Below are positions 8,565 through 17,222 of a stretch of DNA of 64,000 nt, piece by piece. The stretch comes from Pseudomonadota bacterium. GTDB lineage: Bacteria; Pseudomonadota; Gammaproteobacteria; Burkholderiales; Burkholderiaceae_C. The notes beneath the pieces are model-generated. The model saw only the letters and a list, made by a program, of their open reading frames with translations. It was not told the DNA's origin and ran no database searches. The translations under genes and the position numbers were made by a program. Position 1 is the stretch's first letter. Every line of letters begins with the position of its first letter. Where the stretch lies: NCBI GenBank assembly GCA_018241225.1, contig JAFEEG010000047.1:16351-80350 (forward strand). The letters run 5' to 3'.

Positions 8565-9272
8565 ATGTGCTCCAACTACGAAGCAGTCTCGCGCGCCGAC
8601 CGGTTGCTGAGCTTCTTTGGCGTCGTGCGCGAGCGTGATGACCCCACGGCCACGGTCTTCCCCACGGGCATCGCGCCGTTCATTCGCTTGGCCGAGGACG
8701 GCTCGGGCCACCGGCGCGTGCACGACGGCGCCTTCGGGTTGCTGCCTTACTTCGCCAAGGAGCTGGCCTACGGCCGGCGCACCTACAACGCACGCTCGGA
8801 GACGGTGGCCACCTTGCCCAGCTTCAAGGACGCCTGGCGCCGGGGTCAGCGCTGCATCATCCCGGCCGAGAGCATCTTCGAGCCCAGCTACGAGACGGGC
8901 AAGGCAGTGCGCTGGCGCATCTCCCAGCCCGGCGACATCCCAATGGGCATCGCCGGCATCTATACCAAGTGGCGTGACCCGCAAAGCGGCCAGGAGCTGT
9001 ACAGCTTCGCCATGCTCACCGTCAACGCCGATGGGCATCCGGTGATGAAGCGTTTTCACAAGGCCGAGGACGAAAAGCGCATGGTGGTGATCCTGGATCC
9101 GGCCGAGTACGACCCGTGGTTGAGCGCGCCCGTTGGGCAGGCTGCGACGTTCTTCAGGCAATGGATGGGCCCCTTGGACTCCTATGCGGCACCGCTACCG
9201 CCGCGCGCGCCCAAGGCACACAGCGGTCAACTCATCGCCCCCAAGCCCAACAGCGAACCGGGACTTTTTTAG
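8565..9272 (+). CDS. yedK: SOS response-associated peptidase (SRAP, YedK/HMCES family)
   Basis: A 235-residue SRAP protein. These proteins use the N-terminal cysteine, exposed after removal of Met1, to form a stable thiazolidine crosslink with abasic sites in single-stranded DNA, shielding them from error-prone processing. Key residues are present: C2 in MCSNYE, N75 and R77 in TYNARSE, E106 in AESIFEPSYE, and H165 with the following K/R residues. Length is typical. A canonical LexA box lies 33 bp downstream, consistent with an SOS-related neighbourhood, though that box is placed to control the next frame rather than this gene. Confidence 0.93.
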   Translation: MCSNYEAVSRADRLLSFFGVVRERDDPTATVFPTGIAPFIRLAEDGSGHRRVHDGAFGLLPYFAKELAYGRRTYNARSETVATLPSFKDAWRRGQRCIIPAESIFEPSYETGKAVRWRISQPGDIPMGIAGIYTKWRDPQSGQELYSFAMLTVNADGHPVMKRFHKAEDEKRMVVILDPAEYDPWLSAPVGQAATFFRQWMGPLDSYAAPLPPRAPKAHSGQLIAPKPNSEPGLF

Positions 9273-9304
9273 GGCTCGCCGAGATCGGTGCCTCGGCCCA
9301 AGCA

Positions 9305-9320
9305 CTGTACACTTATACAG
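9305..9320 (+). promoter_or_regulatory. LexA (SOS) box
   Basis: CTGTACACTTATACAG matches the proteobacterial LexA consensus CTGT-N8-ACAG exactly and is nearly palindromic. It lies between the SRAP gene and a short downstream frame. Recognition is by consensus; the controlled gene is uncertain. Confidence 0.75.
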
Positions 9321-9415
9321 TGTTCTGTGAGGTCATTCTTCTTCGGCAAGCGGGCCGGCGGCTGCGCCGACGGGAGTGGGCGCCGCCGCTGCGTGGCACC
9401 TTGCGCATCACGGAG

Positions 9416-9670
9416 ATGGACCGGGCCATCAACAACGCCAGGCGCAACCTCCTGTGCGTGGAGCTTTGGGAGGCCTACGACACCACAAGCCGGCGCGCTC
9501 TGGCCACCATGTTCGATCCGGTGCTGCTGCCGTCGCCGAGTGGCGGGCTGCTGATTGCCGGCACCGAGTTGGCAACGGACAGATCGGAGGGCTTCAAGAT
9601 TTGGGAGCACCGGCAGGTGTGGTGGTGCAAACCGCTGAGTCAGTCGACCCCGACGATCACACCCTTATAG
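9416..9670 (+). CDS. Small hypothetical protein downstream of a LexA box
   Basis: An 84-residue frame beginning MDRAINNARRNLLCVELWEA and containing LLIAGTELATDRSEGFKIWEHRQVWWC, which reads like real protein. The frame is open further upstream, with a GTG at 9320 overlapping the LexA box, so the start is uncertain. No family recognised. If real it may be DNA-damage inducible. Confidence 0.42.
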   Translation: MDRAINNARRNLLCVELWEAYDTTSRRALATMFDPVLLPSPSGGLLIAGTELATDRSEGFKIWEHRQVWWCKPLSQSTPTITPL

Positions 9671-9676
9671 GGATTC

Positions 9677-9690
9677 TGACATCGGTATCA
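9677..9690. promoter_or_regulatory. Operator of the LacI regulator (autoregulatory copy)
   Basis: TGACATCGGTATCA matches the pattern TGAYAYCGRTRTCA shared with two copies in front of the DapA-type gene at 10880. It lies 56 bp upstream of the LacI-family gene itself, suggesting autoregulation. Confidence 0.6.
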
Positions 9691-9745
9691 TTCTGCGTGT
9701 CTGGGCGCTAACATCAGGTGCCCTACCTCCCGCAAAGCTTCCGCC

Positions 9746-10780
9746 ATGCCACCTCCCGCTTCCAGTCTCGCCCGCGTGTCAACGTCAACGCCTCGCGGCG
9801 TCACTCTGTTGGACGTCGCGAATGAGGCCGGAGTCTCCAAGATCACGGCGTCGCGCGCGATCAGCAACCCGGGCATGGTGACCGAAGCGACCCGGCTCAA
9901 GGTGCAGCAAGCAGCCTCCCGCATCGGCTACGTCCCCAACTTCGTGGCGGGCAGCCTGAAGTCGCGCCGCAGCCGACTGATTGCCTGCGTCGTGCCGACC
10001 ATCGCGTCCGGGTCAGTCTTCTTGCCGGCGGTCCGCGCAATGACACAGGCCTTCGAGCGGCTGGGCTACCACGTGATGCTGGCCCAGCGTGGCTATGGCC
10101 AGGAACAGGAGAACGAGCAGATCGAGACCGTTCTGGCGCGCCGACCTGACGGGATCGTGCTCACCGGCACGTTTTCCTCGGCCGCGGCGCGGCGCAAGCT
10201 CAAAGCTTCCGGGCTTCCCGTGATGGAGATGTGGGACATGGCCCGCTCGCCCATCGATATGTTGGTTGGCTTCTCGCATGAGGCGGCCGGACGCGCTGCT
10301 GCAGCCTACCTGCACGGCAAGGGCCGCCGTCACGTCGCGATGATCAGCGCCAACGAGCCGCGCAGCGCCGCACGCGAGGCCGGCTTTGTGGGTGAGCTGC
10401 AGCGCCTGGGGCTGCCCGCGCCGCGCATCGAAACCATCGCACCGCCCACCCGCATGGGTCATGGGCGCGTGGGCTTGGCCGCACTGCTGAAAGCCGACCC
10501 GCGCATCGACGCCGTTTTCTGCACCACGGACATGGTGGCACTGGGCGTGACGGTGGAGGCGCAACTGCGCAACCTGGACGTGCCCAGGCGTCTGGCCGTC
10601 ATGGGCTTTGGCGACATGGACTTCGCGGCCGACGCCAGCCCCGCGCTGACCACCATTCGCATCGACAACGAGCAATTGGGCGAACAGGCCGCAACGTTGC
10701 TTGTTGAGGCGATCGACGGGCGGCGGTCCAAGCGCGTGCTCGACATGGGCTTCGAAGTCGTCGAGCGCGCCAGCGCCTGA
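9746..10780 (+). CDS. LacI/GntR-type transcriptional regulator
   Basis: A 344-residue repressor: an N-terminal LacI-type helix-turn-helix (about 19-45, VTLLDVANEAGVSKITASRA), a hinge helix near GYVPNFVAGSLKSRRS, and a periplasmic-binding-protein-like effector domain ending in DMGFEVVERASA. It precedes the sugar-acid operon that starts 100 bp downstream. Three copies of a shared palindrome lie upstream of it and of the next gene, so it probably represses both and is released by a sugar acid or its breakdown product. The inducer is unknown. Confidence 0.92.
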   Translation: MPPPASSLARVSTSTPRGVTLLDVANEAGVSKITASRAISNPGMVTEATRLKVQQAASRIGYVPNFVAGSLKSRRSRLIACVVPTIASGSVFLPAVRAMTQAFERLGYHVMLAQRGYGQEQENEQIETVLARRPDGIVLTGTFSSAAARRKLKASGLPVMEMWDMARSPIDMLVGFSHEAAGRAAAAYLHGKGRRHVAMISANEPRSAAREAGFVGELQRLGLPAPRIETIAPPTRMGHGRVGLAALLKADPRIDAVFCTTDMVALGVTVEAQLRNLDVPRRLAVMGFGDMDFAADASPALTTIRIDNEQLGEQAATLLVEAIDGRRSKRVLDMGFEVVERASA

Positions 10781-10816
10781 GTTTCCCCTTTCTGCATCCA
10801 GGGTTCACAAGATCTG

Positions 10817-10845
10817 TTGACTCGCGATGATACCGGTGTCAGAAT
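10817..10845 (+). promoter_or_regulatory. Candidate sigma-70 promoter of the sugar-acid array
   Basis: TTGACT (10817-10822) and CAGAAT (10840-10845) are 17 bp apart. The first operator copy lies in the spacer and the second just downstream of the -10 box, the classic geometry for repression. Confidence 0.5.
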
Positions 10846-10862
10846 TAATGACACCGATATCA
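10828..10862. promoter_or_regulatory. Tandem LacI-family operators
   Basis: TGATACCGGTGTCA (10828-10841) and TGACACCGATATCA (10849-10862) are near-palindromes with a central CG, each close to the reverse complement of the other. Their centres are 21 bp apart, about two helical turns, placing two dimers on the same DNA face just before the DapA-type gene. Confidence 0.68.
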
Positions 10863-10879
10863 TTTGAGGCACAAAAGCG

Positions 10880-11785
10880 ATGCTTGATCAAGCCAAAGGG
10901 CTCTATGTCGTGGCGCAGACTCCGTTCGCGCAGGACGGCGCCATTGACCTTCCCAGCGTGGATACGCTGTGCGATTTCTATCTCAAGCACGGCGCCAGCG
11001 GTCTGACCGTCCTGGGCGTGGCCGGTGAGGCCGGCAAGCTCTCGCAGGAGGAGTCCGTCGCTGTGGCCAAGCGCTATATCGAGCGGGCCGAAGGCAAGCC
11101 CGTGATCGTGGGGGTGAGCAATCCCGGCATTGCGCAGCTGCGCGAGCTCACAGCGCGCGTGATGGATCTCGGCGCGGCCGGCGTCATGATCACGCCGCCA
11201 GGCGGCCTGCGCACCGAAGAGGAGCTGTTCGGCTACTTCGCTGCCGTGTTCCAGCAGATCGGTGACGTACCGACCGTGCTGCAGGACTTCCCCTTCTCCA
11301 GCGGCACTTGGATGTCGGTGAATTCCATCCTGACTTTGGTGCAAAGGCATCCCCAGATCCAGCTGCTCAAGGAAGAGGACCTGCCCAGCATCACCAAGAT
11401 CACTCGCCTGCGCGAAGGCCAAGGCCGCCGCATCGCCATCCTGACCGGCAACAACGGCATGTTCCTGCCGCTGGAGATGGGCCGGGGCATCGACGGGCCG
11501 ATGTCCGGGTTCTCGCATCCGGAGATGCTCTCAGGCGTCTACAGGCTCTGCACCGAGGGCAAGGCTGAGGAGGCCAATGACCTCTTCGATCGCTACCTGC
11601 CGCTGCTGAGCTATGAGAACCAATCCCAGTGGGGCGTTGCCGTGCGCAAGGAGATTCTTCGCCAGCGCGGCGCGATCGCGTGCGCGGCGATGCGCAGCCC
11701 CGGCCCGCGCCTGACGCAAACCGACCACGGCGAGATCGAGTTCCTGCTCGCCCGCCTGCGGCGTTCTCTGGCCGCGCTGCGCTAG
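10880..11785 (+). CDS. DapA-family (dihydrodipicolinate synthase-like) lyase/dehydratase
   Basis: A 301-residue TIM-barrel class I aldolase of the DHDPS/N-acetylneuraminate lyase family. The Schiff-base lysine is K164 in LLKEED, and GVAGEAGKL (46-54) matches the substrate-binding GTTGE loop. The usual catalytic tyrosine of the YNxP motif is replaced in LQDFP (134-138), so it is not a standard lysine-biosynthesis DHDPS. Among sugar-acid genes, a 5-dehydro-4-deoxyglucarate dehydratase or 2-keto-3-deoxy sugar-acid aldolase role is plausible. It is the first gene behind the LacI operators. Confidence 0.82.
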   Translation: MLDQAKGLYVVAQTPFAQDGAIDLPSVDTLCDFYLKHGASGLTVLGVAGEAGKLSQEESVAVAKRYIERAEGKPVIVGVSNPGIAQLRELTARVMDLGAAGVMITPPGGLRTEEELFGYFAAVFQQIGDVPTVLQDFPFSSGTWMSVNSILTLVQRHPQIQLLKEEDLPSITKITRLREGQGRRIAILTGNNGMFLPLEMGRGIDGPMSGFSHPEMLSGVYRLCTEGKAEEANDLFDRYLPLLSYENQSQWGVAVRKEILRQRGAIACAAMRSPGPRLTQTDHGEIEFLLARLRRSLAALR

Positions 11786-11822
11786 CGCTCAAGCCTGACA
11801 ACGACAAGAAAGGAGACAACAC

Positions 11823-12806
11823 ATGCGCATTGAATCAAAGAGCTGGGGCTGCGCGCTGATCGCCGTCGCGCTGGCGTGCGGCACCAGCCTGGCCACGGCA
11901 GCCGATCCGTACCCTTCCAGGCCCATCGTTGCCACGGTGCCCTTCCCGCCAGGAGGTTCATCAGACGCCGTGATGCGAGCCGCCTCCGTGCCGATGTCCA
12001 AGCTGCTGGGGCAGCCCGTGGTGCTTGACAACAAGCCCGGCGCCAACGGGACCGTGGGCGCACAGGCCGTGGCCCGTGCACCAGCAGATGGCTACTCGAT
12101 CATCATCGGCTCGGTGGGCACCTGGGCCATCACGCCCACCCTGCTTAAGGGCAAGGACTTCGATCCGCGGCGCGACCTCACCCCGCTCACCGTGGCGGTT
12201 CGCACGCCCAACGTCATGGTGGTGTCGCCCTCGCTGCCGGTGTCCACAGTCGCGGACCTCGTGAAGTACATGAAGGCCAATCCCGGCAAAGTGGCCTTCG
12301 CCTCCGCAGGCATTGGCTCGACCGATCACCTGACCTCCGTGCTGTTCTGGCAGAAGACCGGTACCGACGGCGTGCATGTGGCCTACCGCGGCGGCGGCGC
12401 GGCCATCACCGACGTCATGGCAGGCCATTCGCAGGTGCTGATCTCCAACGTCGGGGTGCTCGCAGCCCACATCAAAGCGGGCAAGCTCAAGGCATTGGCC
12501 GTGACCTCCGAATCGCGCATCCCCGAATTGAGCGAGGTGCCGACCATGAAAGAAGCCGGCGTTCAGGGGCTGGAGGTCTATTCCTGGCAGGGCATTGGCG
12601 CGCCCAAGAACCTGCCGCCGGCCGTCCTTGCCAAGTTGCAGCCGGCCATCGTTGCATCGCTCAAGGATCCTGAGGTCGCCAAGGTGCTGGCGGCCAGCGG
12701 GTTCGAAGTCGTGGCCAGCTCGCCCGAGGCGTTTGCCTCCCTGCTGGACAGCGAAACCAAACGCTGGAAGGCCGTGATCGACACCGCAGGCATCAAGCCT
12801 GAATAG
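11823..12806 (+). CDS. Bug/TctC-family solute-binding receptor 1
   Basis: A 327-residue periplasmic receptor of the Bug (TctC) family, which captures carboxylates for tripartite tricarboxylate transporters. The signal peptide ends near ATA-ADPYP. Hallmarks are VPFPPGGSSDAV, the ligand-loop segment LDNKPGANGTVGA and the C-terminal WKAVI. AAAGGAGA precedes the ATG. It follows the DapA-type gene by 37 bp. No TctA/TctB membrane genes are present in the window, so it must use a permease encoded elsewhere or act as a sensor. Confidence 0.93.
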   Translation: MRIESKSWGCALIAVALACGTSLATAADPYPSRPIVATVPFPPGGSSDAVMRAASVPMSKLLGQPVVLDNKPGANGTVGAQAVARAPADGYSIIIGSVGTWAITPTLLKGKDFDPRRDLTPLTVAVRTPNVMVVSPSLPVSTVADLVKYMKANPGKVAFASAGIGSTDHLTSVLFWQKTGTDGVHVAYRGGGAAITDVMAGHSQVLISNVGVLAAHIKAGKLKALAVTSESRIPELSEVPTMKEAGVQGLEVYSWQGIGAPKNLPPAVLAKLQPAIVASLKDPEVAKVLAASGFEVVASSPEAFASLLDSETKRWKAVIDTAGIKPE

Positions 12807-12851
12807 GTCGCCCCCACTCCTCTGTCAACACTCACCCCTCTCGGAATACAC

Positions 12852-14036
12852 ATGACTGCCATCAACCGCATCGAGTTCATCGACTTCGAATACGAGGTCT
12901 CCAACCTGGCCGCCCATACCGAACACACGCACAACCATGTTGCCTACCGCAAAGGCGCCAAGATGAAGATGCGCAAGTTCGCGGTGGTGGTCGAAGCCGA
13001 CGATGGGTCGCGCGGCGAGTATGTGACCATGTGGGGCGGCACCCGTCCCTCTCTGGCGCAAGGCATGATGCTGGCCCCGAATGTCCTGGGCCGCGATCCG
13101 GCGATGCGTGAGGACATCTACGACGACTGCAAGCGTCTGCTGCACCACTTCGACCACATGGGCTACGCGCCCATCGACATCGCGCTGTGGGACTTGGAAG
13201 GCAAGCGCCTCAACGCCTCCATCCAGCGCCTGCTGGGCGGCTATCGCAAACGCCTACCGGCCTACGCCTCCACGTTCCATGGCGATCATGCGGGTGGCCT
13301 GGACAGCGCCGAGGCCTTCGGCCAGTTCGCGGTGCAGTGCAAGGAGATGGGCTACAAGGGCTACAAGATCCATGGCTGGTTCGACGGCGACAAGAAGGCC
13401 GAGTCCTCCATCATCCTGGCCACGCGCAAGGCCGTCGGCGAGGACATGGACCTGATGTATGACGGGGCCTGTGACCTCAAGACATTTGCGGACGCGCTCT
13501 ACGTGGGCAAAGCGTGTGACGAGGCCAACTACTTCTGGTACGAGGATCCCTACCGCGACACTGGCATCTCCGCCTTCTCGCACAAGAAGCTGCGCGAGAT
13601 GCTCAAGACACCGCTGCTGATCGGCGAACACGTGCGCAGCCTGGAGCCCAAGGCCGACTTCATCATGGCCGGCGGTACGGACTTCGTGCGCGTCGATCCC
13701 GAATACGACATGGGCATCACCGGCGCCATCAAGACGGCTCGCATGGCTGAAGCCTTTGGCCTGGATGTCGAGATCCATGCCGTGGGCCCGGCGCACCGCC
13801 ACGTCATGGGCGCCATCCGCAACTCCAACTACTACGAGGTGGCGCTGGTTGGCCCCGACTGTCCCAATGTGGTGCCCCCGGTCTACACCTGCGGCTATTC
13901 GGACCAGATCGACTGCATCGACCGCAACGGCACCGTGCCTGTGCCCGATGGCCCCGGTCTGGGCGTGACCTACGACTGGGACTTCCTGAACAAGCACGCG
14001 GTACAGCGCCACGTCTTCGATCTGAAGAAGCGCTGA
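12852..14036 (+). CDS. Enolase-superfamily dehydratase/racemase (mandelate racemase type)
   Basis: A 394-residue enolase-superfamily enzyme that abstracts a proton alpha to a carboxylate with Mg2+ help. Expected metal ligands are D204 (MYDGACD), E231 (WYEDPY) and E259 (IGEHV). The second-strand base motif reads K172-I-H174 in GYKIHGW, KxH rather than KxK. The other face has D282 (VDPEYD) and H309 (EIHAVG), the Asp-His dyad. A sugar-acid dehydratase is likely, but the substrate cannot be read from sequence. It lies between two Bug receptors. Confidence 0.86.
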   Translation: MTAINRIEFIDFEYEVSNLAAHTEHTHNHVAYRKGAKMKMRKFAVVVEADDGSRGEYVTMWGGTRPSLAQGMMLAPNVLGRDPAMREDIYDDCKRLLHHFDHMGYAPIDIALWDLEGKRLNASIQRLLGGYRKRLPAYASTFHGDHAGGLDSAEAFGQFAVQCKEMGYKGYKIHGWFDGDKKAESSIILATRKAVGEDMDLMYDGACDLKTFADALYVGKACDEANYFWYEDPYRDTGISAFSHKKLREMLKTPLLIGEHVRSLEPKADFIMAGGTDFVRVDPEYDMGITGAIKTARMAEAFGLDVEIHAVGPAHRHVMGAIRNSNYYEVALVGPDCPNVVPPVYTCGYSDQIDCIDRNGTVPVPDGPGLGVTYDWDFLNKHAVQRHVFDLKKR

Positions 14037-14048
14037 TCGCCTGAATAC

Positions 14049-14087
14049 GGCTCGGCGCCCGTCGCCGCGACGACGGCGCGCCGAGCC
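14049..14087 (+). terminator. Strong hairpin after the enolase gene, probable terminator
   Basis: GGCTCGGCGC (14049-14058) pairs perfectly with GCGCCGAGCC (14078-14087), with an inner stem CGTCG/CGACG (14060-14064 and 14071-14075). The pyrimidine tract CTCTTT follows at about 14096. It begins 13 bp after the stop codon at 14036 and probably ends or attenuates transcription before the next receptor gene. Confidence 0.6.
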
Positions 14088-14183
14088 CGCCGAATCTCTT
14101 TGACCCCTGCGCCGACACACGGCGGCTTGGCCCTGTGCGTTCATTCCTGATCGCGTGCGCCCCACATCCTCTGGGAGACATTG

Positions 14184-15170
14184 ATGAAGCGTTCCGAGTT
14201 CTTGAGAAGCGGCGTTCTGGCCGCAGGCTGGCTGGGCGGCCTGAGTGCGCTGCCGGCAATGGCCACCACGCCGACCGCCACATGGCCATCGTCGCCGATC
14301 CGGTTGATCGTTCCGACGGCGCCTGGCGGTCCCAGCGACCTGGTCGCGCGCACGTGGTCGCAAGCCGTCAGCACCGATTGGAACGCCGTGTTCATCGTAG
14401 ACAACCGGCCCGGCGGCAACCAGGTGATCGGAACACGGGCCGTCGCCACCGCCGCGCCCGACGGCTACACCCTTTTGCAGGCCGCCTCCAGCATGGCCAC
14501 GATGCCATTGGTGGTGGAAAACCTTCCGTTCGACGTGAACAAGGACTTCATCGCGGTGTCTCAGACACATCTGACGCCGCTGGTGGTCGTGGTCAACGCG
14601 AAGCTGCCCATCAAGAACATGGTCGATCTGATCCGCTACGCCAAAGAGCAACCTGGCAAGCTGTCTTTCGCACACACGGGCGATGGCAGTTCCCAGCAGC
14701 TCGCGCTGCGGCTGCTCGCGCAAAAAGCGGGGCTTTCTCAGTTGCTGGAAGTGCCCTACAAGGGAAGCAGCCAGGCGCACCCAGACCTCATTGACGGACG
14801 CATCTCCGCCATGATTGACCCGGTGTCGGCCGTCGCACCTCACATCAAGTCGGGTGCGCTACGTGCGCTGGCGGTGACCACCGCCTCGCGGATCCCGGCA
14901 TTCCCCGATCTTCCCACGGTCGCGGAGAGTGGCGTCCCCGGGTACGAGGTGTCCAGCTGGGGCGGCGTCTTCGCACCCGCTGGCACATCCAGGGACGTGG
15001 TCAACCGCATCCAGCAGGCCCTTCGCAAGACGCTGGAATCGCCCGAAACCACGAAGAAGTTTTCCGACTGGGGCCTGATCGCCAAGACCAGCACACCGGC
15101 TGAGTTCGACGGCTTCGTCAAGTCGGAGGTGTCACGCTGGAGAGCCGTGATGCTCGCACCCAAGACCTGA
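14184..15170 (+). CDS. Bug/TctC-family solute-binding receptor 2
   Basis: A 328-residue receptor with the leader MKRSEFLRSGVLAAGWLGG, which resembles a twin-arginine-type signal with KR. The mature part has VPTAPGGPSDLVAR and VDNRPGGNQVIG. The ATG at 14184, behind GGGAGA, was preferred over an adjacent upstream TTG. The 147-bp gap before it holds a strong hairpin, so this gene may start its own transcript together with the dehydrogenase that begins 1 bp after its stop. Confidence 0.92.
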   Translation: MKRSEFLRSGVLAAGWLGGLSALPAMATTPTATWPSSPIRLIVPTAPGGPSDLVARTWSQAVSTDWNAVFIVDNRPGGNQVIGTRAVATAAPDGYTLLQAASSMATMPLVVENLPFDVNKDFIAVSQTHLTPLVVVVNAKLPIKNMVDLIRYAKEQPGKLSFAHTGDGSSQQLALRLLAQKAGLSQLLEVPYKGSSQAHPDLIDGRISAMIDPVSAVAPHIKSGALRALAVTTASRIPAFPDLPTVAESGVPGYEVSSWGGVFAPAGTSRDVVNRIQQALRKTLESPETTKKFSDWGLIAKTSTPAEFDGFVKSEVSRWRAVMLAPKT

Positions 15171-15171
15171 T

Positions 15172-16212
15172 ATGCGGGGCGCCGATATGAGGGATGCGAC
15201 ACAGCACGCACTGCGCCCGCGCGTCAACGAAGGCCGGGTCGCCAAGCACCGGGTCTTGCAACACGGGCGGTTGATCCCCGCAGTGGAGCAGCGCCTGGCC
15301 CAGCAGTTCGATGTCGTCGCGCTGTGGCAGCAGCCAGATCCACTGACCTTCCTGCGCACTCAGCTCGATACTTTCGCGGCGATGGCCACTTCGGCCGGCA
15401 AGGGCGTACAGGGTGAACTGATGGCTGCCGTACCGGGGCTCAAGGCCATTGCCAGTTTCGGTGTCGGCTATGACTCGCTCGACCTGCCCGCCGCCAGGCG
15501 CTTGGGTATTCAGGTCAGCAACACGCCGGACGTACTGAACGACTGCGTGGCCGACCTGGCCTGGGGTGCCATGCTCGACATCGCACGCGGCATCACGGAG
15601 GCGGACCGATTTCTGCGTCGTGGCGACTGGATGCGCGGGCCATTCAGACTGGCCAACCGCGTGTCTGGCAAGCGGTTGGGAATCGTGGGCCTGGGGCGCA
15701 TCGGCGCTGCGATCGCACGTCGCGGCGCGGGCTTCGAGATGGACATCCGCTATCACAACCGTCGGCCAGTCGAGGGTGCCGCCTACGAGTACGTCACCGA
15801 GCTGACGCAACTTGCGCAGTGGGCCGATTTCCTTGTCGTTGCCGTGGCAGGTGGACCGGGCAGCCACCATTTGGTCTCGCGTGAAGTGCTGCATGCACTG
15901 GGGCCAACTGGCTACCTGGTCAACGTGTCGCGCGGCTCTGCCGTCGATGAGGCGGCGCTGGTAGCCGCCCTGCGCGCCCGTGCCATCGCAGGTGCGGCTC
16001 TGGACGTCTTCGAGAAGGAGCCCTGCGTCCCCGAAGAACTCACGGGCCTGGACCACGTCGTGCTGCTCCCGCACATCGGCACGGCCACGCACGAGACCCG
16101 CAACGCGATGGGCGACTTGATGATCGACAACCTGCACGCGTTCTTCAGCACCGGCCGATTGGTGACGCCGATCCCTGAGGCACTGATTTCCCCAAACTTG
16201 ATCGACTCGTAG
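15172..16212 (+). CDS. D-isomer-specific 2-hydroxyacid dehydrogenase (GHRPR-like)
   Basis: A 346-residue NAD(P)-dependent dehydrogenase that interconverts 2-oxo acids and D-2-hydroxy acids, for example hydroxypyruvate/glyoxylate reduction. The nucleotide-binding motif is GLGRIG (173-178). Catalytic residues are R254 (VSRGSAVDE), E283 (FEKEP) and H301 (LPHIGTAT). The gene starts 1 bp after the preceding receptor stop; a second in-frame ATG at 15187 could shorten the N-terminus by five residues. In context it may reduce a C3 product such as hydroxypyruvate or tartronate semialdehyde. Confidence 0.9.
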   Translation: MRGADMRDATQHALRPRVNEGRVAKHRVLQHGRLIPAVEQRLAQQFDVVALWQQPDPLTFLRTQLDTFAAMATSAGKGVQGELMAAVPGLKAIASFGVGYDSLDLPAARRLGIQVSNTPDVLNDCVADLAWGAMLDIARGITEADRFLRRGDWMRGPFRLANRVSGKRLGIVGLGRIGAAIARRGAGFEMDIRYHNRRPVEGAAYEYVTELTQLAQWADFLVVAVAGGPGSHHLVSREVLHALGPTGYLVNVSRGSAVDEAALVAALRARAIAGAALDVFEKEPCVPEELTGLDHVVLLPHIGTATHETRNAMGDLMIDNLHAFFSTGRLVTPIPEALISPNLIDS

Positions 16213-16221
16213 GAGACAAAG

Positions 16222-17202
16222 ATGCTGATGAAATGGCAACGTCGACTGGCATGCCTGGCGCTCGCGACCGCCCTGCCTGTCCTTTCCGCAACTGCGGCCG
16301 ACACCTATCCCCAGAAGCCAGTGAAGCTCGTGGTGCCAATGGCGGCTGGCGGCAATGGCGACATCATTGCTCGCCTGATCGGCAAGGACCTGGCCGAGTT
16401 GTTGGGCCAGCCGGTGCTGGTCGACAACCGGCCCGGTGCCGGCGGCAACATTGGTGCCGACGCGGTGGCCAAGTCGCCCGCGGACGGCTACACGCTGGTG
16501 CTCGGCGCAGTCGGCACACATGCGATCAATGCCAGCCTGTACAAGCGCATGCCCTATGACATCCGGCGTGACTTCACCCCGATCACGATGATGGCGACGG
16601 TGCCGAACGTGCTGGTGGTGCCCGCCTCGCTGCCCGTGAAGAACGTGCAGGAACTCATCGCTTACGGCAAGAAGCGGCCAGGAGGGCTGACCTTCGCCTC
16701 GTCCGGTGCTGGCAGTTCGATCCATCTGTCCGGCGAGATGTTCAAGTCCATGACCGGCCTGCAAATGACCCACGTCCCCTACCGGGGCAGTGCCCCGGCC
16801 CTGACCGAGTTGCTTGGCGGCCAAGTCGACCTCATGTTCGACAACCTGCCTACCTCGCTTCCACACATCCAATCGGGCAAGCTGCGCGCCTTGGCGGTCA
16901 CCAGCCTCACCCGCTCGCCCGCACTGCCCGATGTGCCGACCATGGAGCAGTCGGGTCTGAAAGGATTCGAGGCGGGCTCGTGGTTTGGCATCCTCGCCCC
17001 AGCGAAGACGCCGCCTGCCGTGGTCGAGGCGCTGGATCGCGACATCCAGGCGTCGTTGGCGCGCCCCGAGACGCGCCAGGCGCTGATTGACCGGGGCTTC
17101 CAGCCCGCGGTGAAAGGGCCGCGCCCCTTCGCCGCCTACATCGATCAGGAGATCGACAAGTGGGGCGCCATCGTCAAGTCATCCGGCGCCACGGCCGACT
17201 GA
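16222..17202 (+). CDS. Bug/TctC-family solute-binding receptor 3
   Basis: A 326-residue receptor with a classical signal peptide ending near SATA-ADTYP, the loop [15 protein letters not shown] and [24 protein letters not shown] precedes the ATG and overlaps the preceding stop codon, indicating translational coupling. An alternative ATG lies two codons downstream. It sits between the 2-hydroxyacid dehydrogenase and the aldehyde dehydrogenase. Confidence 0.92.
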   Translation: MLMKWQRRLACLALATALPVLSATAADTYPQKPVKLVVPMAAGGNGDIIARLIGKDLAELLGQPVLVDNRPGAGGNIGADAVAKSPADGYTLVLGAVGTHAINASLYKRMPYDIRRDFTPITMMATVPNVLVVPASLPVKNVQELIAYGKKRPGGLTFASSGAGSSIHLSGEMFKSMTGLQMTHVPYRGSAPALTELLGGQVDLMFDNLPTSLPHIQSGKLRALAVTSLTRSPALPDVPTMEQSGLKGFEAGSWFGILAPAKTPPAVVEALDRDIQASLARPETRQALIDRGFQPAVKGPRPFAAYIDQEIDKWGAIVKSSGATAD

Positions 17203-17222
17203 CCCCCCCAGCGAGCAAAGAG

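Noticed and set aside
13254-14843. Long minus-strand open frame (529 codons)
   Set aside because: It runs opposite to the enolase and receptor genes, and its translation is rich in His, Arg, Gln and Gly without motifs: a GC-skew shadow.
15118-16872. Minus-strand open frame of 584 codons
   Set aside because: Antisense to a clear dehydrogenase and a receptor; composition is shadow-like.
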